DNA of 64,000 bases from Tetrahymena thermophila SB210. Its lineage: Eukaryota; Ciliophora; Oligohymenophorea; Hymenostomatida; Tetrahymenidae. Positions 11,901-23,300 of this stretch are shown in pieces (the first letter of the stretch is position 1; every line of letters starts with the position of its first letter). The DNA is taken from the NCBI RefSeq assembly GCF_000189635.1, contig NW_002475984.1:23957-87956 (forward strand), in the 5' to 3' direction. Below the pieces are notes generated by a model. It was not told the DNA's origin. It searched no databases and saw nothing but the letters and a program-made list of their open reading frames with translations. The translations under genes and the position numbers were made by a program.

Positions 11901-14900
11901 TTAAAATATCACAATCCAAAACAAATAAACTGTTTTTACCCAAAGAAAACTGTCAAATTTGAGAGATTAATGCAATTTGCTAAACCAGAACCTAAGCCTG
12001 ATGCACCCATTGCATCAATTTAATTGTCACTTTTTAAATATTGAAAAAATATATCATTAAATAGTTAATTAGAAGGAAAAAATGAAGAAAAAATATGAAA
12101 TAATAAGATCAATTAATTAATCATAAAAGCAAAAATTGAAAATAAATGATGAGTTAAATTCACAAAAAAACAACAACAAAAAGCAAGTACAATAAAAAGA
12201 AAAGAAAAATTAGCTTTATTGTTTTTAATTAGTTTTTTGAATTTAAAATATCACAATCCAAAAAAATAAACTTTTTTTACTCTAGACTAAGTGTCAAATT
12301 TGAGAGATTAATGCAATTTGCAAAAGCAGAACCTATGCCTGATGCACCTTCATCACCAATTTAATTGTAACTTTTTAAATATTTAAGAAAAAATATGTAT
12401 CAAATAGTTGATTAGAAGGAAAAAATGAAGAAAAAATATGAAATAATAAGATTAATTAATTAATAACAATAGCAAAAGTTGAAAATAAATGATGAGTTAA
12501 ATTAACAAATAAAAAACAAAAAAAAGCAAGCACAATAAAAAGAAAAAAAAAATGAGATTTATTGTTTTTAATTAGTTTTTTGAATTTAAAATATCGCAAT
12601 CCAAAAAAATAAACTTTTTTTACTATAGATTAAGTGTCAAATTTAAGAGATTAATGCAATTTGCTAAAGCAGAACCTAAGCCTGATGCACCTATTGCACC
12701 AATTTTATTGTAACTTTTTAAATATTGAAGAAAAAATATATCATTAAATAGTTAAATAGAAGGAAAAATGAAGAAAAAATATGAAATAATAAGATTAATT
12801 AATTAATAATAAAAGCAAAAGTTGAAAATAAATGATGAGCTAAATTATCAAAGAAAGAACAAAAAAAAGCAAGCATAATAAAAAGAAAAATGAGCTTTAT
12901 TGTTTTTAATTAGTTTTTTGAATTTAAAATATCGCAATCCAAAAAAATAAACTTTTTTTACTATAGATTAAGTGTCAAATTTGAGAGATTAATGCAATTT
13001 GCTAAAGCAGAACCTAAGCCTGATGCACCCATTGCACCAATTTTATTGTAACTTTTTAAATATTGAAGAAAAAATATATCATTAAATAGTTAAATAGAAG
13101 GAAAAATGAAGAAAAAATATGAAATAATAAATTAATTAATTAATAATAAAAGCAAAAGTTGAAAATAAATGATGAGCTAAATTATCAAATAAAGAACAAA
13201 AAAAAGCAAGCACAATAAAAAGAAAAAGAAAAATGAGCTTTATTGTTTTTAATTAGTTTTTTGAATTTAAAATATCACAATCCAAAACAAATAAACTCTT
13301 TTTACCCAATGTTAAGTGTCAAATTTGAGAGATTTATGCAATTTGCTAAAGCAGAACCTATGCCTGATGCACCTATTTCACCAATTTAATTGCCACTTTT
13401 TAAATATTGAAGAAAAAATATATCATTAAATAGTTAATTAGAAGGAAAAAATGAAGAAAAAATATGAAATAATAAGATTAATTAATTAATATAATAATAG
13501 CAAAAGTTGAAAATAAATGATGAGCTAAATGATCAAAGAAAGAACAAAAAAAAAGCAAGCATAATAAAAAGTAAAAGAAAAATGAGCTTTATTGTTTTTA
13601 ATTAGTTTTTTGAATTTAAAATATCACAATCCAAAAAAATAAACTTTTTTTACTCTAGATTAAGTGTCAAATTTGAGAGATTAATGCGATTTGCAAAAGC
13701 AGAACATAAGCCTGATGCACCTTCATCACCAATTTAATTACCACTTTTTAAATATTGAAGAAAAAATATATCAATAAATAGTTAATTAGAAGGAAAAAAT
13801 GAAGAAAAAATATGAAATAATAAGATCAATTAATTAATAATAATAATAGCAAAAGTTGAAAATAAATGATGAGATAAATTAACAAAAAAACAACAACAAA
13901 AAAGGAAGTACAATAAAAAGAAAAAGAAAAATGAGCTTTATTGTTTTTAATTAGATGCTTAGAAGGCAGAAAAAAATGGCGTGATAGGTTGTTTTTTACC
14001 CCTATTGCCCTAAAATGCCCCGATTGTAAATTCTCTAATAATAAGATTAATAAATTAATAATAATAGCAAAAATTGAAAATAAATGATGAGCTAAATTAT
14101 CAAAGAAAGAACAAAAAAAAGCAAGCACAATAAAAAGAAAAAGAAAATTGAGCTTTATTGTTTTTAATTAGTTTTTATTATTAAAAATATCACAATCCAA
14201 AACAAAAAAACTGTTTTTACTCTAGATTAACTGTCAAATTTGAGAGATTTATGCAATTTGCTAAACCAGAACCTACGCCTGATGCACCTTTATCACCAAT
14301 TTTATTTGCACTTTTTAAATATTGAAGAAAAAATATATCATTAAATAGTTAATTAGAAGGAAAAAATGAAGAAAAAATATGAAATAATAAGATTAATTAA
14401 TTAATAATAATAGCAAAAGTTTAAAATAAATGATGAGCTAAATTAACAAAGAAAGAACAAAAAAAAGCAAGCACAATAAAAAGAAAAAGAAAATGAGATT
14501 TATTGTTTTTAATTAGTTTTTTGAATTTAAAATATCACAATCCAAAACAAATAAACTGTTTTTACCCAATGTTAAGTGACAAATTTGAGAGATTAATGCA
14601 ATTTGCTAAAGCAGAACCTATGCCTAATGCACCCATTTCACCAATTTAATTGCCACTTTTTAAATATTGAAGAAAAAATATATCAATAAATAGTTAATTA
14701 GAAGGAAAAAATGAAGAAAAAATATGAAATAATAAGATTAATTAATTCATAATAATAATGGCAAAAGTTGAAAATAAATGATGAGCTAAATTATCAAAGA
14801 AAGAACAAAAAAAAGCAAGCACAATAAAAAGTAAAAGAAAAATGAGCTTAATTGTTTTTAATTAGTTTTTTGAATTTAAAATATCACAATCCAAAACAAA

Positions 14901-16326
14901 GAACTGTTTTTACTATAGATTAAGTGTCAAATTTGAGAGATTAATGCAATTTGCAAAAGCAGAACATAAGCCTGATGCACCCATTTCACCAATTTAATTG
15001 TAACTTTTTAAATATTGAAGAAAAAATATATAATTAAATAGTTAATTAGGAGGAAAAAATGAAGAAAAAATATGAAATAATAAGATTAATTAATTAATAA
15101 TAATAATAGCAAAAGTTGAAAATAAATGATGAGCTAAATTATCAAAGAAAGAACAAAAAAAAGCAAGCACAATAAAAAGAAAAAGAAAAATGAGCTTTAT
15201 TGTTTTTAATTAGTTTTTATTATTAAAAATATCACAATCCAAAACAAAAAAACTGTTTTTACTCTAGATTAACTGTCAAATTTGAGAGATTTATGCAATT
15301 TGCTAAAGCAAAACCTAAGCATGATGCACCTTCATCACCAATTAATTTCTGAGTGTATAAATACATATATTTATGTACGAGTATATTATTATTATCACCA
15401 TTTTAATTGCGACTTTTTAAATATTGAAAAAAAAAAAATATGATTAAATAGAGTAAGTTGCCATACAAACTTACAAAAAGCGAGATTTATAAACCAGTTT
15501 TTACATTTTAAAAAATTAAAATTTTAAATATTTTATATGAATTTTTTTTAATTTAGGTTTTCAAAATTTATTTTTTTCAAAAAAAATTACAGATAAGAAT
15601 ATGCGATATATATTATTTAAAATTTTACGTTTTTTAAATTTAAAGCTTTCTAAAAATTAAAAAATAAAGCTGCTTTAAGCTTATTTAGCTTTATTTATTA
15701 TGTTATTAAGATTTATTAAATTTCGCCTTTTATAAATTAAATAGGCATTTAACTCTAGTTAATTAGGAGGAAAAAATGAAGAAAAAATATGATAAGATTA
15801 GTTAATAATTAATAAATTTAACAAAGAATGAATAAATAAGAAATAATAATATAAAGAAAAAGGAAAACAAATCAAATCAAATAAATTAAAATATCTTTAA
15901 TGTTTTAAATTAACTTTTATAATTAAAAATATTACAATGCTAAAAAAATAAACTACTTTTATTTAGTGTAAGTTTTAATAGCAAAAAACGAAGAAAAAAT
16001 ATCAAATAATAAATAATTAAAAATTGGAAAGAAAATTAAGTTAAAATAGTTAAAAAATTTAATTTTTGTAAAAATCAATCAACAAATAATGATGATAATT
16101 TCTTTAATTAAATAATTTGAAAATTAAATGTACAAAAAATATTAATAATAATAAAAGTAATTTTTTTAATTAATTATACTTCAGATCAATATGGAGAACC
16201 TAATGAGATAAAAGAGAAGAGCTTAAAAACTTTTTTTTATTAATTAATATAAATTTAAAGGATATTAATAAAAAAATTAATAATTACTTCTTCTAAATTG
16301 TTATATTTTTTAATCTATTATATCAT
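11612..16326 (-). CDS. LRR protein, paralogue B
   Basis: Exon 1 is 16326-16288 (MIQQIKKYNNLEE) and exon 2 is 16229-16180 (FLSSSLLSHQVLHIDL). Ten LRR exons follow, with cores near 15285, 14937, 14590, 14243, 13677, 13327, 12981, 12650, 12301 and 11963. The last exon is 11717-11612 and encodes KRLVVFNFIMQTINW followed by TGA. All LRR exons are symmetric (one base in, two bases out), so the array keeps frame whatever its copy number. Two blemishes are visible. The first LRR exon (near 15,285) carries a 48-bp insertion close to its acceptor. The unit expected near 13,96x has lost its exon and holds an unrelated 82-bp sequence. Introns and exons are nearly identical to those of gene A, indicating recent duplication. 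Confidence 0.8.
13955..14036. other. Unrelated GC-richer 82-bp segment replacing an LRR exon
   Basis: The repeat unit is normal up to gtttttaattag and resumes at ataataagattaat. In between, the LRR exon and about 250 bp of unit are gone, and an unrelated segment with runs such as taaaatgccccgattg is present. I found no clear target duplication. It could be filler captured during break repair or an element fragment. Confidence 0.5.
15346..15393 (+). mobile_element. 48-bp relic resembling the SINE-like element's 3' end, in an LRR exon of gene B
   Basis: Inside the first LRR exon of gene B, 48 bp separate two near copies of the target atcaccaattta (15,334-15,345 and 15,394-15,405, each with mismatches). 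The insert ends in tgtacgagtat plus a short (ATT) run. This resembles the 3' end of the 407-bp element at 20,902 (tgtgcgagtat plus a (GTAT) run). It is best explained as a 5'-truncated copy of the same family at the same site of a paralogous exon. Confidence 0.5.
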
Positions 16327-16570
16327 TTATTTATTTTTTCAAAAATATTGATTAGCAATTTATGAAATTTAATTAATTATAAATGGATAAAAAGAACAAA
16401 TAAATACAATAATTAATTATCAAATATTAATTTATATATTTGGTTTTATGAAGAGATAGATATCACAGAAAAATTAATTTAACATTCACTATTATAAATT
16501 TAATATTTGTATAAAACATACACTTAAAAATATATATAGTAGGAATTAGAGATGGCCAGTTATTTATTTA
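15470..16570. repeat. Segmental duplication, copy 1 (pairs with 24,500-25,620)
   Basis: About 1.1 kb covering exons 1-2, the fossil unit and the upstream region of LRR gene B is nearly identical to the matching part of gene A. Only small indels differ, including length changes in (taat)n and (ttta)n runs. Genes A and B are therefore recent duplicates. Confidence 0.85.
16539..16555 (-). promoter_or_regulatory. Conserved upstream element of the LRR genes (copy B)
   Basis: gtaggaattagagatgg lies 213 bp upstream of the gene B start codon. Here the flanks are also duplicated, so on its own this copy adds little beyond the A copy. Confidence 0.35.
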
Positions 16571-16584
16571 TTTATTTAGTCATA

Positions 16585-17330
16585 ACCAAAAAAATTAAAA
16601 TAAAAAGTAAAATTTAATTTATCCCTGAGATTTTATTTAAATCATGGTATCTAATTAATTAATCATGATAAATAAAAAAAGGATAGAAATATGATTGATG
16701 AATAATATTTAAGATTAAAATATAACTGACATATAAAAGCTTAGCATTTATATAATTTAATAAGATAAAATATAACACTATTAAATTATTTGATCATTTT
16801 TGGAGAAACAAGGTCAAATTACTTTAGAGGATTTAATTTATTTAAGTAAATTTAATTTTTAAATTTTTTTATTTTTTATAAATTATTTATTTACTTACAA
16901 AAATGAATGATATTTATAAAAAAAAAATAAATTATAAAATCTATTTATCTATCTATTTATATTTTAGGTTAAAAACACTTTTACAAAATATTAAATAATA
17001 AAATATTTAATATTATACAAACATTTTATATTTATTCATCATTTTATCACTAGTTAATTGTTTTTATAATGAAATTAAAGACAACTAATCTTTTTAATTT
17101 AAGATACTTGTTTAATACTTTGATTTTTTATGATTCATTCATTAAGCTTTAACTTTTATAATAAATTTGTGTAAGTTTTAAATAAATTTCAAAATTGAAT
17201 AAAATTTTAAATTTAAAAATTATTCTTGAAATTAATAAATAAAATAATATTAGCGGAATAAAAAAGATAAAAAAAATAAATCAAATAAAAGCTATCAAAT
17301 AAATTCAAAGAGATTTATTGTTTTTTGAAT
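16585..17330. repeat. Segmental duplication, copy 2 (pairs with 11,145-11,900)
   Basis: This contains the last exon of LRR gene A and the A/B intergenic joint, nearly identical to the 3' end of gene B and its flank. Confidence 0.85.
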
Positions 17331-20300
17331 TTAAAATATCACAATCCAAAACAAATAAACTGTTTTTACCCAATCCGAAGTGTCAAATTTGAGAGATTAA
17401 TGCAATTTGCTAAAGCAGAGCCTATGCCTGATGCACCCATTTCACCAATTTCATTGCCACTTTTTAAATATTGAAGAAAAAATATATCATTAAATAGTTA
17501 ATTAGAAAGAAAAAATGAAGAAAAAAATGAAATAATAAGATTAATTAATTAATAATAAAAGCAAAAATTGAAAATAAATGATGAGCTAAATTCACAAAAA
17601 AACAACAACAAAAAGCAAGTAAAATAAAAAGAAAAAAAAATTTAGCTTTATTGTTTTTAATTAGTTTTTTGAATTTAAAATATCACAATCCAAAAAAATA
17701 AACTTTTTTTACTCTAGATTAAGTTTCAAATTTGAGAGATTAATGCAATTTGCAAAAGCAGAACATAAGCCTGATGCACCTTCATCACCAATTTAATTTT
17801 CACTTTTTAAATATTGAAGAAAAAATATGTATCAAATAGTTGATTAGAAGGAAAAAATGAAGAAAAAATATGAAATAATAAGATTAATTAATTAATTAAT
17901 AATAATAGCAAAAGTTGAAAATAAATGATAAGTTAAATTGTCAAATATAAAACAAAAAAAAGCAAGCACAATAAAAAGAAAAAGAAAAATGAGATTTATT
18001 GTTTTTAATTAGTTTTTTTGAATTTAAAATATCACAATCCAAAAAAATAAACTTTTTTTACTCTAGATTAAGTGTCAAATTTGAGAGATTAATGCAATTT
18101 GCAAAAGCAGAACATAAGCCTGATGCACCTTCATCACCAATTTTATTGTAACTTATTAAATATTGAAGAAAAAATGTAGCATTAAATAGTTAATTAGAAG
18201 GAAAAAATGAAGAAAAAATATGAAATAATAAGATTAATTAATTAATTATATATAATAATAGCAAAAATTGAAAATAAATGATGAGCTAAATTATCAAAGA
18301 AAGAACAAAAAAAAACAAGCACAATAAAAAGAAAAAGAAAAATGAGATTTATTGTTTTTAATTAGTTTTTTGAATTTAAAATATCACAATCCAAAACAAA
18401 TAAACTGTTTTTACTTAATGTCAAGTCTCAAATTTGAGAGATTTATGCAATTTGCTAAAGCAGAACCTAAGCCTGATGCACCTTCATCACCAATTTAATT
18501 GTCCCTTTTTATATATTGAAGAAATAATATATATTAAATAGTTGATTTGAAGGAAAAAATGAAGAAAAAATATGAAATAATAAGATTAATTAATTAATAA
18601 TAAAAAAAATAAATGATGATCTAAATTATCAAAGAAAAAACAAAAAAAGCAAGCACAATAAAAAGAAAAAGAAAAATGAGATTTATTGTTTTTAATTAGT
18701 TTTTTTGAATTTAAAATATCACAATCCAAAACAAATAAACCGTTTTTACATAAAGTTAACTGTCAAATCTGAGAGATTAATGCAATTTACAAAAGCAGAA
18801 CATAAGGCTGATGCACCTTCATCACCAATTTAATTGCCACTTTTTAAATATTGAAGAAAAAATGTAGCATTAAATAGTTAATTAGAAGGAAAAAATGAAG
18901 AAAAAATATGAAATAATAAGATTAATTAATTAATTAATAATAATAGCAAAAATTGAAAATAAATGATGAGCTAAATTATCAAAGAAAGAACAAAAAAAAA
19001 CAAGCACAATAAAAAGAAAAAGAAAAATGAGATTTATTGTTTTTAATTAGTTTTTTGAATTTAAAATATCACAATACAAAACAAATAAACTATTTTTACC
19101 TAATGTCAAGTGTCAAATTTGAGAGATTTATGCAATTTGCTAAAGCAGAACCTAAGCCTGATGCACCTTCATGACCAATTTAATTGTCACTTTTTATATA
19201 TTGAAGAAATAATTTATATTAAATAGTTGGTTTGAAGGAAAAAATGAAGAAAAAATATGAAATAATAAGATTAATTAATTAATTAATAATAAAAGCAAAA
19301 ATTGAAAATAAATGATGAGCTAAATTAACAAAGAAAGAACAAAAAAAAGCAAGCACAATAAAAAGAAAAATGAGCTTTATTGTTTTTAATTTGTTTTTTG
19401 AATTTAAAATATCACAATCCAAAACAAATAAACTGTTTTTACACGATCTTAAGTCTCAAATCCGAGAGATTAATGCAATTTACAAAAGCAGAACATAAGG
19501 CTGATGCACCTTCATAACCAATTTAATTGCCACTTTTTAAATATTGAAGAAAAAATGTAGCATTAAATAGTTAAATAGAAGGAAAAAATGAAGTAAAAAT
19601 ATGAAATAATAAGATTAATTAATTAATAATAATAGCAAAAGTTGAAAATAAATGATGAGCTAAATTATCAAAGAATGAACAAAAAAAATCAAGCACAATA
19701 AAAAGAAAAAGAAAAATGAGCTTTATTGTTTTTAATTAGTTTTTTGAATTTAAAATATTGCAATCAAAAAAAATAAACTTTTTTTACTCTAGATTAAGTG
19801 TCAAATTTGAGAGATTTATGCAATTTTTTAAACCAGAACCTACGCCTGATGCACCTTTATCACCAATTTAATTGTGACTTTTTAAATATTGAAGAAAAAA
19901 TATATAATTAAATAGTTAATTAAGAGGAAAAAATGAAGAAAAAATATGAAATAATAAGATTAATTAATTAATAATAATAGCAAAAATTGAAAATAAATGA
20001 TGAGCTAAATTATCAAAGAAAGAACAAAAAAAAGCAAGCACAATAAAAAGAAAAAGAAAAATGAGCTTTATTGTTTTTAATTAGTTTTTTGAATTTAAAA
20101 TATCACAATCCAAAACAAATAAACTGTTTTTACTAGATTTTAAGTGTCAAATTTGAGAGATTAATGCAATTTGCTAAAGCAGAACCTAAGCCTTATGCAC
20201 CTTCATCACCAATTTAATTGTAACTTTTTATATATTGAAGAAATAATTTATATTAAATAGTTAATTAGAAAGAAAAAATATGAAATAATAAGATTAATTA

Positions 20301-23300
20301 ATTAATAATAATAGCAAAAGTTGAAAATAAATGATGAGATAAATTAACAAAAAAACAACAAAAAAAAACGAAGTACAATAAATAGAAAAAGAAAAATGAG
20401 CTTTATTGTTTTTAATTAGTTTTTTGAATTTAAAATATCACAATCCAAAACAAATAAACTGTTTTTACCCGATGTTAAGTCTCAAATCCGAGAGATTAAT
20501 GCAATTTACAAAAGCAGAACATAAGGCTGATGCACCTTCATAACCAATTTAATTGCCACTTTTTAAATATTGAAGAAAAAATGTAGCATTAAATAGTTAA
20601 TTAGAAGGAAAAAATGAAGAAAAAATATGAAATAATAAAACAGATTAATTAATTAATAATACTAGCAAAAATTGAAAATAAATGATGAGCTAAATTATCA
20701 AAGAAAGAACAAAAAAAAGCAAGCACAATAAAAAGAAAAACAAAAATGAGCTTTATTGTTTTTAATTAGTTTTTTGAATTTAAAATATCACAATCCAAAA
20801 CAAATAAACTATTTTTACATAATTTCAAGTGTCAAATTTGAGAGATTTATGCAATTTGCTAAAGCAGAACCTAAGCCTGATGCACCTTCATCACCAATTT
20901 AAGAAGGGCTAAGCGGCTCGAGTGGGCGAGTCGGAGGGTCTTAGCAGTGATATCGGGGGTTCGAATCCTATACCGCCCCCTTTATTTCGAAAAATTCCAT
21001 GTAAAAATGTGAATGTTACCAGCGGTCTCCTTGGTAGGAGGGAAGGGCCAAATCTGATAGGTGGTAAAGAGGAGGCCCCATTCTGAACAGAAGATCTGGA
21101 ATACAAATGGGAAGCGAGCATAATGCGTAGTCAAATCATGGAAGATTAGTAGAAATGCCATTAGGGTGTAGGTGACCCTTCCCTTCTAGTATATTACCCA
21201 CAATTATATATAAATAAATTGGTATACGTATAATAATAATGTATAAGTAATTATATATAGGGCCCCTATCCCGAGTGCATGTCACCATGTGCGAGTATGT
21301 ATGTATGTATGTATCACCAATTTAATTGTCCCTTTTTATATATTGAAGAAATAATATATATTAAATTGTTGATTTGAAGGAAAAAAAGAAGAAAAAATAT
21401 GAAATAATAAGATTAATTAATTAATAATAATAGTAAAAGTTGAAAATAAATGATGAGCTAAATTAACAAAGAAAGAAAGAAAAAAAGCAAGCACAATAAA
21501 AAGAAAAATGAGCTTTATTGTTTTTAATTAGTTTTTTGAATTTAAAATATCGCAATCCAAAAAAATAAACTTTTTTTACTCTAGATTAAGTGTCAAATTT
21601 GAGAGATTAATGCAATTTGCAAAAGCAGAACCTAAGCCTGATGCACCTTCATCACCAATATAATTGTAACTTTTTATATATTGAAGAAATAATTTATATT
21701 AAATAGTTGATTTGAAGGAAAAATGAAGAAAAAATATGAAATAATAAGATTAATTAATTAATTAATAATAATAGCAAAAATTGAAAATAATTGGTGAGCT
21801 AAATTATCAAAGAAAGAACAAAAAAAATCAAGCACAATAAAAAGAAAAAGAAAAATGAGCTTTATTGTTTTTAATTAGTTTTTTGAATTTAAAATATCAC
21901 AATCCAAAACAAATAAACTGTTTTTACCCGATTTTAAGTGTCAAATTTGAGAGATTAATGCAATTTGCTAAAGCAGAACCTAAGCCTGATGCACCGATTG
22001 CACCAATTTAATTTGAACTTTTTAAATATTGAAGAAAAAATATATAATTAAATAGTTAATTAAGAGGAAAAAATGAAGAAAAAATATGAAATTATAAATA
22101 AGACTAATTAATTAATAATAATAGAAAAAGTTAAAAATAAATGATGAGCTAAATTATCAAAGAAAGAACAAAAAAAAGCAAGCACAATAAAAAGAAAAAG
22201 AAAAATGAGCTTTATTGTTTTTAATTAGTTTTTTGAATTTAAAATATTGCAATCAAAAAAAATAAACTTTTTTTACTCTAGATTAAGTGTCAAATTTGAG
22301 AGATTAATGCAATTTGCAAAAGCAGAACCTAAGCCTGATGCACCTTCATCACCAATTTAATTGTAACTTTTTATATATTGAAGAAATAATTTATATTAAA
22401 TAGTTGATTTGAAGGAAAAAATGAAGAAAAAATATGAAATAATAAGATTAATTAATTAATTAATTAATAATAATAGCAAAAATTGAAAATAATTGGTGAG
22501 CTAAATTATCAAAGAAAGAACAAAAAAAAGCAAGCACAATAAAAGGAAAAAGAAAAATGAGCTTTATTGTTTTTAATTAGTTTTTTGAATTTAAAATATC
22601 ACAATCCAAAACAAATAAACTATTTTTACCTAATGCCAAGTGTCAAATTTGAGAGATTAATGCAATTTGCAAAAGCAGAACCTAAGCCTGATGCACCTTC
22701 ATCACCAATTTAATTGTAACTTTTTATATATTGAAGAAATAATTTATATTAAATAGTTGATTTGAAGGAAAAAATGAAGAAAAAATATGAAATAATAAGA
22801 TTAATTAATTAATTAATTAATAATAATAGCAAAAATTGAAAATAATTGGTGAGCTAAATTATCAAAGAAAGAACAAAAAAAAGCAAGCACAATAAAAGGA
22901 AAAAGAAAAATGAGCTTTATTGTTTTTAATTAGTTTTTTGAATTTAAAATATCACAATCCAAAACAAATAAACTATTTTTACCTAATGCCAAGTGTCAAA
23001 TTTGAGAGATTTATGCAATTTGCTAAAGCAGAACCTAAGCCTGATGCACCTTCATCACCAATTTAATTGCCACTTTTTATATATTGAAGAAATAATATAT
23101 ATTAAATAGTTGATTTGAAGGAAAAAATGAAGAAAAAATATGAAATAATAAGATTAATTAATTAATTAATTAATAATAATAGCAAAAATTGAAAATAATT
23201 GGTGAGCTAAATTATCAAAGAAAGAACAAAAAAAAGCAAGCACAATAAAAAGAAAAACAAAAATGAGCTTTATTGTTTTTAATTAGTTTTTTGAATTTAA

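Noticed and set aside
13826-14128. Minus-strand 100-codon ORF
   Set aside because: It runs through intron sequence and the 82-bp foreign segment and has no LRR content or splice logic.
16790-16880. LRR-like reading (SNLTLFLQKRSNNLKILVL) between genes A and B
   Set aside because: It lies between the stop of gene A and the start of gene B, without a supported place in either; its twin near 11,380 is part of the same recent duplication and so gives no independent support.
20909-21121. Minus-strand 70-codon ORF in the SINE-like element
   Set aside because: The element is non-coding by its B box, tail and target duplication; the ORF is antisense to it and has no recognisable protein features.
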